The position numbers and the translations under genes are program-made. Shown piece after piece: positions 58,464-64,000 of a DNA stretch of 64,000 bases; within the stretch, counting starts at the first letter, position 1, and each line of letters opens with the position of its first letter. Source of the DNA: Magnetococcus sp. PR-3. Lineage in GTDB: Bacteria > Pseudomonadota > Magnetococcia > Magnetococcales > Magnetococcaceae. Below the pieces are notes generated by a model. That model had not been told where the DNA came from. It saw nothing but the letters and a program-made list of their open reading frames with translations, and did not search any database. The stretch lies in the NCBI RefSeq assembly GCF_036689865.1, contig NZ_JBAHUQ010000027.1:32436-96435 (forward strand), read 5' to 3'.

Positions 58464-59143
58464 AACACGTCATCACATGGGGATTGATCGTGCTCATGGG
58501 GGGGCTGGTTACTCAGGTTTGGGCAGGTGAAAATGACTGGGTACGGAAGGCCTACTATAAGTCCTATGACTATGCCCGTACTCAATCCTACCGGCCAGCG
58601 ATCCGTGCGATGTTACCGGTACATAAACAGTACCCTAAAGGCTATACAGTTAACCTTAGGTTAGGGTGGCTGTACTATCTGGCTGGGCTGTATGCCGACA
58701 GTATTCGTCACTATCAAACCGCGATGGAAGCTGCGCCAGAATCTGTCGAGGCGATGTTGGGTATGACCTTGCCACTCATGGCAAAACAGCAGTTTGGGCA
58801 GGTTGAGCTGATCTGTAATCGGTTGGTTTATAAAGATTATTATAACATTGTTGGGAGTGTTCGTTTGGCATGGTCACTGCGTAAGCAGGGCAAACTGGCG
58901 CTGGGGTTAAAAGTGACGGAGCGTCTACTGGTACGCCACCCAACCAATGTCTCTTTATTAACGGAGCAAGGACAGATACTGCATGCCATGGGTAAAAAAC
59001 AAGCGGCATTACACCTGTTTGATGATCTCTTAACCTTGGATCCTGAAAATAGTACGGCGCTTAAGGCATTAAATGACCTGGATCAGAGACTAAAACTTGA
59101 TGATATAAAAATAAAAGTCACAAAAAAAGGGGGTAAGCTGTGA
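58460..59143 (+). CDS. Exported TPR protein
   Basis: 227 residues with a signal peptide (WGLIVLMGGLVTQVWAGE). TPR-like repeats follow: YPKGYTVNLRLGWLYYLAGLYADSIRHYQ, AMEAAPESVEAMLGM, RHPTNVSLLTEQGQILHAMGKKQAALHLF, each shown in part. Periplasmic adaptor likely. ATG 58460 overlaps the upstream stop by 4 bases and its own stop overlaps the next start, so all three are coupled. Ends in a basic tail (KIKVTKKGGKL). Confidence 0.75.
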   Translation: MKHVITWGLIVLMGGLVTQVWAGENDWVRKAYYKSYDYARTQSYRPAIRAMLPVHKQYPKGYTVNLRLGWLYYLAGLYADSIRHYQTAMEAAPESVEAMLGMTLPLMAKQQFGQVELICNRLVYKDYYNIVGSVRLAWSLRKQGKLALGLKVTERLLVRHPTNVSLLTEQGQILHAMGKKQAALHLFDDLLTLDPENSTALKALNDLDQRLKLDDIKIKVTKKGGKL

Positions 59144-60726
59144 AACGTTTTCTATTACTCCTCGTCGTCCTGTTGGGGTTAAGCGGTTGTGCCACGGTTG
59201 ATGGCCCCTCGGGTAGTCAGATGGCCTCCTTTGAGGACGCGGTTAAGCAGTTTAAGGCTGAACACTATGAACAGGCCCATAAGACTGTATTGGCTTTAAT
59301 GCGCCATGAACCCTACCAAGCCAAATATTGGGGGCTGAGAGGCTGGACACATCTTAAACGCGGTGAGATGAAACAGTCCAAAAGATGGTTCCAAAAGATG
59401 TTGCAGCTGGATGACCGCAGTATGGGCGGACATCAAGGTATGGGGTGGTGGTATTTAACCAAAGGCAACATGCGCCAAGCCAAAGCAGCTTTTAAACGTC
59501 AGCGTGCTCAGGGTCTATATTGGCGTAATGGTGTTCACTGGTATGGCACCATCAAAGCCGATGGAAAAAAGTACATTACCAGCATTATTTCAGATGCTGA
59601 TTATGGTTTAGGTTCGGTCTACCTTGCTGAAAAAAAGTGGGATCGTGCCCAAAAGCATCTGCAAGAAGCACTACAAAGAGAGAACGACTTCAGTGGCCAT
59701 GGCCCTATTTTAGAGACGTTAGGCGATGCTGTCTCAGCCCGTCAGGAGTACACCCTGGCCAGTCAGATTTACCGACAATCTTTACAGATTAAACCTTCTG
59801 CTAAAGTACGCGCCAAACTTGCTTGGTTGTTGTTGTATCAGCGGCAGTTGCCTGAAGCGACCCGTCAATTTTCCCGTATTGCCAAAAAGAGTAAAAAAGC
59901 ACTCTCTGCACGCTATGGGCTATTCTTGGCGGCGAGTAAACTGGGCAAACAACAGTTGGCGCAAAAAGCCGCAATGGAGCTGATTAAGCAATCCCCAGCT
60001 TACACAACGCCAGATTGGATGGTTAAAGAGGCAGGAACAGGTGGAGATTTTACCTATCTATGGCAAGCTTTTGCCCAGAGTAGTTTTAAGGCTGGGTATT
60101 TCTACCTGGCTGAGCGCTATTTGACCCAGTTGGTGGAGAATGGGTATGGCCGTTGTGGTAACCAAAGTGCTCTTGCTTGGAGCCAGATGTATCTGGGTAA
60201 ATTTGATCGGGCAACGCAGGGTTTTCAAACGCTCATTAACAGCAGCAACTGTGATCGGGCAGATGCCTTGCTGGGCACAGGGCTTGTTCGCCTTTACCAG
60301 GATAAGTTAACTGAGGCTGACCGTTACTTTACCAATGCGTTGTCCATTGATCCTGACCGACTACGCGCCCAGTTGGCGCGTGGTGCCGTGGCTTATCTAA
60401 AAAAAGATTATCGGCGTGCCATTGGCATTTATCAGAGTCGGATTGGCCAAGTTCCTACCGATGAAACATTTTTCAGTTGGGGGAGCCATGCCTATAACAA
60501 CTATGGGTGGAGCTTATTACGCTTAGGGCATTACCGCCATGCGCTTGGGGTTTTTCAACGGCTGAAACAGCTTTATCCTAACCGAACAGATGGCCGGGTA
60601 GAGCTGGGCCTGGGGTGGAGTTACCTCCGCTTGGGGTATAAGCGGCCAGCTCAAAGAGAGTTTATGAAGGTGCTTCAGTGGTTTCCAGATAGTATTGCGG
60701 CCCGTAAAGGGTTGCAAAAAATCTAG
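59140..60726 (+). CDS. Exported TPR lipoprotein
   Basis: 528 residues. Lipoprotein signal: FLLLLVVLLGLSGCATV, lipobox LSGC with Cys18. At least nine TPR-type repeats cover the chain (YQAKYWGLRGWTHLKRGEMKQS, GYFYLAERYLTQLVENGYG, ALLGTGLVRLYQDKLTEADRYF and others in part). The residue after Cys is Ala, not Asp, so outer-membrane sorting is expected by the usual rule. Last gene of the operon; with its neighbour it probably forms a periplasmic or outer-membrane scaffold. Confidence 0.8.
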   Translation: MKRFLLLLVVLLGLSGCATVDGPSGSQMASFEDAVKQFKAEHYEQAHKTVLALMRHEPYQAKYWGLRGWTHLKRGEMKQSKRWFQKMLQLDDRSMGGHQGMGWWYLTKGNMRQAKAAFKRQRAQGLYWRNGVHWYGTIKADGKKYITSIISDADYGLGSVYLAEKKWDRAQKHLQEALQRENDFSGHGPILETLGDAVSARQEYTLASQIYRQSLQIKPSAKVRAKLAWLLLYQRQLPEATRQFSRIAKKSKKALSARYGLFLAASKLGKQQLAQKAAMELIKQSPAYTTPDWMVKEAGTGGDFTYLWQAFAQSSFKAGYFYLAERYLTQLVENGYGRCGNQSALAWSQMYLGKFDRATQGFQTLINSSNCDRADALLGTGLVRLYQDKLTEADRYFTNALSIDPDRLRAQLARGAVAYLKKDYRRAIGIYQSRIGQVPTDETFFSWGSHAYNNYGWSLLRLGHYRHALGVFQRLKQLYPNRTDGRVELGLGWSYLRLGYKRPAQREFMKVLQWFPDSIAARKGLQKI

Positions 60727-60767
60727 GCGATCACAGCGTATGATCTCAAAATCCAGGTTGAAGTGAT

Positions 60768-61010
60768 TAAAGCGGGTATTAACGAATGGTTAATGCCCGC
60801 TTTTTCTATGAGGTGTTAAGCGGATGTGAAAAAGATAAAGTGATCGTTTAAACCGTCGTTTAACAGACCTTCCTATCCTGAGAAAAAAGGGTACACCTAA
60901 AGCGGGTATTAGCGAAAGGTTAATGCCCGCTTTTTCTATGAGGTGTTAAGCGGATGTGAAAAAGATAAAGTGATCGTTTAAACCGTCGTTTAACAGACCT
61001 TCCTACCCTG
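60768..61010 (+). repeat. Duplicated 113-bp segment, each with a terminator
   Basis: Copies at 60768-60880 and 60898-61010 differ at about four positions; the period is 130 bases. Each opens with AAAGCGGG...ATTA, GTTAATGCCCGCTTTTT, a 15-bp near-perfect hairpin with a T-run, that is, a Rho-independent terminator. The operon thus ends in two tandem terminators. The conserved downstream 75 bases suggest duplication of a larger unit. Confidence 0.85.
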
Positions 61011-61413
61011 GTAGAGAGGTGAAACCTCCCTCTTACCTGTTTATGACTTCCTTCTCCACTAGGCAAAAGTAAGTGTACGTGCCCAAATCTCTGGTTGGTT
61101 CAGCCATGCCTAGTAACCCCGTATTCATCCACTCTCATAGATGAACGCTTTGGTTGGTATAGGCTTGGCTCATCCTGAGATTGCGGTAGATCAGATCAAA
61201 AGTGGGAGAGCCGATTGAGGTGTAGAGAGCAACCCATAACACTGATGATTATGTGGGTGTTAAGACACATACCATGAGCCCTAGCCTACTTATCATGGCG
61301 ATGGGAGATCACTTCGCCCACGCACAGAAGATACGGTATGACGTTACAGCGATATGATGGCGAGTTGGATCAGTTGGGTTGAGCTAGGTTTTGGAAGACA
61401 AAGGGGGCAGGGG
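61011..61413. other. Intergenic stretch between operon and antiporter
   Basis: About 400 bases, no credible gene on either strand and no strong structure apart from the flanking hairpins. Confidence 0.5.
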
Positions 61414-61446
61414 GAGTGAGGGGCCCAAGCCAAGGGCCCCTCACTC
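61414..61446. terminator. Strong hairpin at the antiporter 3' end
   Basis: A perfect 13-bp stem GAGTGAGGGGCCC/GGGCCCCTCACTC with a 7-nt loop, 13 bases beyond the antiporter stop codon. No T-run on the minus strand, so it may block exonucleases rather than terminate alone. Confidence 0.6.
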
Positions 61447-61458
61447 AGTCGCGATTGA

Positions 61459-62709
61459 TTATTTATTGATGCGCACAAACTGTAAGCCAATGGTTGTGGC
61501 TAGGTTGAGTAGTGCAATGGCCACAATACAGGCAACAAACAGTATAGAGCCTTCTGGCAGTGCGGCTGCATTGATGGAGAGAACCACAAAGGCCAGCACA
61601 TCTCTGGGCATCATGCTAAAGCCCAACAGTACGCCGTTGGGGTGGTCTAAGCCCACCCAGCGTCCTGAACCATAGGCCGAGGCAAACTGTAGGGTAGAGA
61701 CGCAGAGAAAGATCAAGCCACCGGCAATTAAAGCGTCAGCCGAGATGATGGAGAGATCCAGGTGTAACCCTAAGAAGATATAGAAGAAGGGCTCAATGTT
61801 ATGCACCAGTGGAACCATGGTCTCTTCAAAGTTTTCAAAGGTCGGGGCCTGGGGATCATCTTTACCCGTTTCAGGGTTATAGAACAGATCCTTTTTAAAG
61901 AGAATGCCAACCATGAGAGCAGAGATGGCATAGTGCACATGGAAAATGATCTCACCATAAAAAATAATGGTGGCCAAGATCATGATCATGAAGGAAAAGG
62001 TGATACGGTTACCATAAAAGAGCTGGGTGAAGTGATGAAAATCAATCCAGGCTCCCCGTTGTGGTTGTGGATCAATGAGGAACGAAATCACATAGATGGA
62101 AACAAAGAAGAGCAGCACCATACCCACTTTACTGGCCACGGTGATGGAGATCGCCATAACATCTGCCTCACCACCACCACTGCCCATGGTGGCTGCCAAC
62201 AAAATGGCCGTAAAGGTACCGATAAGAGAGGCTAGGACATCATCGGTGGTGGCCGCTGCAATGGCTGAGCGGGCTGCAGGGGCGTTCATAAGCCCTTTAG
62301 AGCGCAGCAGGCCCAAGGTAAAGGGTAGGGCTGTTGCCGTAAAGACAGCACCAGCGACAATACCCTCCTGAAAGCTTAACCCCAAAAACAGGTTGGTGGC
62401 CACAAAGGCACCAACCCAGGGCCCGATGGCTGCGACAATGGCTACCCGAAAGTTCTTAATCACATGAGAGAAAAATTCTCCCATGCTCTCTTCGCCCAGC
62501 CCGGTATGGAACATAACCAGGGTGATCGCCACCATGGAGAGCATCTGCATCAGCTCATTATCGGCTGAGATCATGCCGCTGGTTCCAAAAACAATGCCTA
62601 CCATAAGAAAGAGTAAAGGCTCTGGAATGGGTATATAACGCGAGACTAAGCGTACCGTCACCAGAATACTGGTACCAATCATGACGGTTAAAAAGAAGGC
62701 TAGTTCCAT
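61459..62709 (-). CDS. CPA2-type cation/proton antiporter
   Basis: 416 residues, about 11-13 membrane segments and no C-terminal regulatory domain. FMVGIVFGTSGMISADNELMQMLSM (in part), FHTGLGEESMGEF, GPWVGAFVATNLFLG, GAVFTATALPFTLGLLRSKGLMN and AIAAATTDDVLASLIG near 150-165 follow the CPA2 plan; the paired Asp in TTDD would be the ion-binding site. It exchanges Na+ or K+ for protons across the inner membrane. GGAG is seen before ATG 62709. Transcribed alone. Confidence 0.85.
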   Translation of the reverse strand: MELAFFLTVMIGTSILVTVRLVSRYIPIPEPLLFLMVGIVFGTSGMISADNELMQMLSMVAITLVMFHTGLGEESMGEFFSHVIKNFRVAIVAAIGPWVGAFVATNLFLGLSFQEGIVAGAVFTATALPFTLGLLRSKGLMNAPAARSAIAAATTDDVLASLIGTFTAILLAATMGSGGGEADVMAISITVASKVGMVLLFFVSIYVISFLIDPQPQRGAWIDFHHFTQLFYGNRITFSFMIMILATIIFYGEIIFHVHYAISALMVGILFKKDLFYNPETGKDDPQAPTFENFEETMVPLVHNIEPFFYIFLGLHLDLSIISADALIAGGLIFLCVSTLQFASAYGSGRWVGLDHPNGVLLGFSMMPRDVLAFVVLSINAAALPEGSILFVACIVAIALLNLATTIGLQFVRINK

Positions 62710-64000
62710 GGCGATCTCCGTTTAAACCAATGCACTCACGTGCTTAATCTTCCCTAAGGGGTCTGGTTTTGTTGGTCTTTACTTGCTGATAAAGTAAAAG
62801 TTTTGCAGGTATCGGTATCTAAAGTAAAGTGATTTCGTACATGGGATATGTTTCTTGTTACACCTTTCATAATTGCAACAAAGTGTAGCAGGAGCTTTTA
62901 GGGCTTTAGTTTATGGTGGTGGATGAGGGATTAAATGAAGAATGAATATGCTTTTACATGTCTGCCCCGCGGCCTCTCTAAAAATATCTTTTCAGCGGTT
63001 GGGGTTATTCCCGGTTGTGCGAGCCTCGCACTATGGCCTCCTTTATCTGTTATTTACCAAAATCTGTGAACCCGATATTTATGGTTGATGCGCTACAACT
63101 ATCCTAAACAGTTGCAATGGAGGGGGGTTGTGTAGGTACCGTCATCGGTTTTTAAGCGACCTCTTGAATGAATTTATTGTTAAGTTGGAATAAGTGTTAA
63201 AATTCAGTGTATTGTGCAGGCATGTTTCATGGGCTGTTGTTGAATGATATTCCGCCATCTATGGATAAAACCCACGTTAGCAAGTAGAGAAAGTGCCCCC
63301 TGTGGTCTCCCCATTTTTGAGCTTGTAGAACAAAAGATACATGCCCTTATCATTGGGGGCATGTACAAGCTGAGGCCACAAGAATGAGTGATATAGAACC
63401 GAGAATGATCTGCATAGGGGGAACAGACGGCCCGTCAACAGATGTACATTCACGGTTCAGAATCGAGGACTAAAAGTATGACACGGTTGGTCCATCAGGC
63501 AGCCAGGTAAGGTCGTGTGAGTGCAACAGGCTACCCACCATGCCCAATGTGTGATTGAGCATATTTTTGGATAAATAGCCAGAGATCCGAAAGATACCTC
63601 TTCATCAAGGGAGGGTGAGGGTTGTGGAACTGTTGATGGTGGTTGACCGAAAAGAGCAAGATCCAACCCTGTTTAGAAGATCTAGAAGGTCTTTGTGCCG
63701 ATGCTTTTGTCGACATAGTGATGCAAAGAGAGCTGGTTCATGGTTGCCATATCACGGTAATTCAGTAGATTTAGCCATGGGCTGGATCCTATGATTCGAC
63801 CACTTCAAAACCCTGCGACCGTTTCAATAGAAAGGTAGCCGGGGTGTCGTAGTTTAAGCAGCGTGACAAAGCCAGCTAGGCCGTGAGCCACCATGCTGAA
63901 TGCGTTGGATGCCTAACAGGTCCAGGTTTATGGGGCTCATACCTAAAAGCTTCTTCTTGTTCAGGCCAAGCTGCCCGCCAAGAGGGCCATATCCTCTTTT
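62710..64000. other. Gene-poor end of the window
   Basis: About 1.3 kb without a convincing gene. The first 150 bases are AT-rich and must hold the antiporter promoter on the minus strand. A CATGCCC/GGGCATG hairpin at about 63339-63363, flanked by wider TGTGG/CCACA arms, is the main structure. The last 170 bases on the minus strand read as short broken coding stretches that could be a decayed gene. Confidence 0.5.

Noticed and set aside
63457..63716. Two overlapping minus-strand frames of 60-70 codons
   Set aside because: No start signals, low-complexity composition and different frames over the same bases; treated as chance.
63820..64000. Minus-strand stretch reading NAFSMVAHGLAGFV and LLKLRHPGYLS
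   Set aside because: It looks slightly protein-like but stops interrupt it within 40 codons in every frame and no family could be named; possibly a decayed gene continuing beyond the window.

Overview
The window reads as a Gram-negative proteobacterial chromosome carrying a complete-looking Mu-type transposable prophage. The host flanks combine TPR proteins with glycosyltransferase-like domains, a cysteine-rich RTX-type exoprotein, a lysine 2,3-aminomutase-like radical SAM enzyme and two TPR secretion-type proteins. This recalls magnetotactic cocci (Magnetococcus-like), but that is an impression, not a proof.

Layout. 1-8.4 kb is host DNA: the 3' end of a cysteine-rich RTX-like protein, a terminator, a 1205-residue protein made of two TPR plus glycosyltransferase-like halves, a 1.3 kb gene-poor stretch, a KamA-family gene with a strong promoter and triple 10-bp repeat in its leader, and a small secreted Gly/Asn-rich protein on the other strand. 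8.43-8.69 kb is the decayed right end of an older Mu-like element. 8692-48822 is the prophage, lying backwards: its left (early) end is at 48.8 kb and its right end at 8.7 kb. 48.83-49.25 kb is another decayed right end with a methyltransferase pseudogene. 49.6-62.7 kb is host DNA again.

Prophage, in its own order (high to low coordinate): small membrane protein and repressor (plus strand), a control region with repeated TTGCG boxes, early regulators, MuA-type transposase and MuB-type ATPase, a run of small early genes including a GapR/DUF2312-like and a GemA-like protein, a Mor-type activator, a truncated Rha-type regulator, two antirepressor-type proteins (one preceded by what I read as a C4-type antisense RNA), two plus-strand cargo genes (morons), endolysin, terminase, portal, gpF, protease/scaffold, capsid, tail sheath, tube, frameshifted tail chaperone, tape measure, baseplate (with a gp44-gp45 fusion), tail fibres, and at the right end a Com-like zinc knuckle protein overlapping a DNA methyltransferase, in the position of Mu com-mom. 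Two 49-bp elements upstream of the endolysin and the protease share an activator-like box and an aligned -10, and look like the late promoters.

Right host flank: a deacetylase-like/formyltransferase-like gene pair, a sensor kinase on the minus strand, and a tightly packed six-gene plus-strand unit (PqqD-like, ATP-grasp, PLP decarboxylase, urea-transporter-like membrane domain fused to an M23 peptidase domain, two exported TPR proteins). That unit is the best candidate for an undescribed system: a carrier-like protein, a ligase and an amino-acid decarboxylase coupled to envelope proteins. It ends at a duplicated 113-bp terminator-bearing repeat. A CPA2-type cation/proton antiporter and 1.3 kb without a convincing gene close the window.
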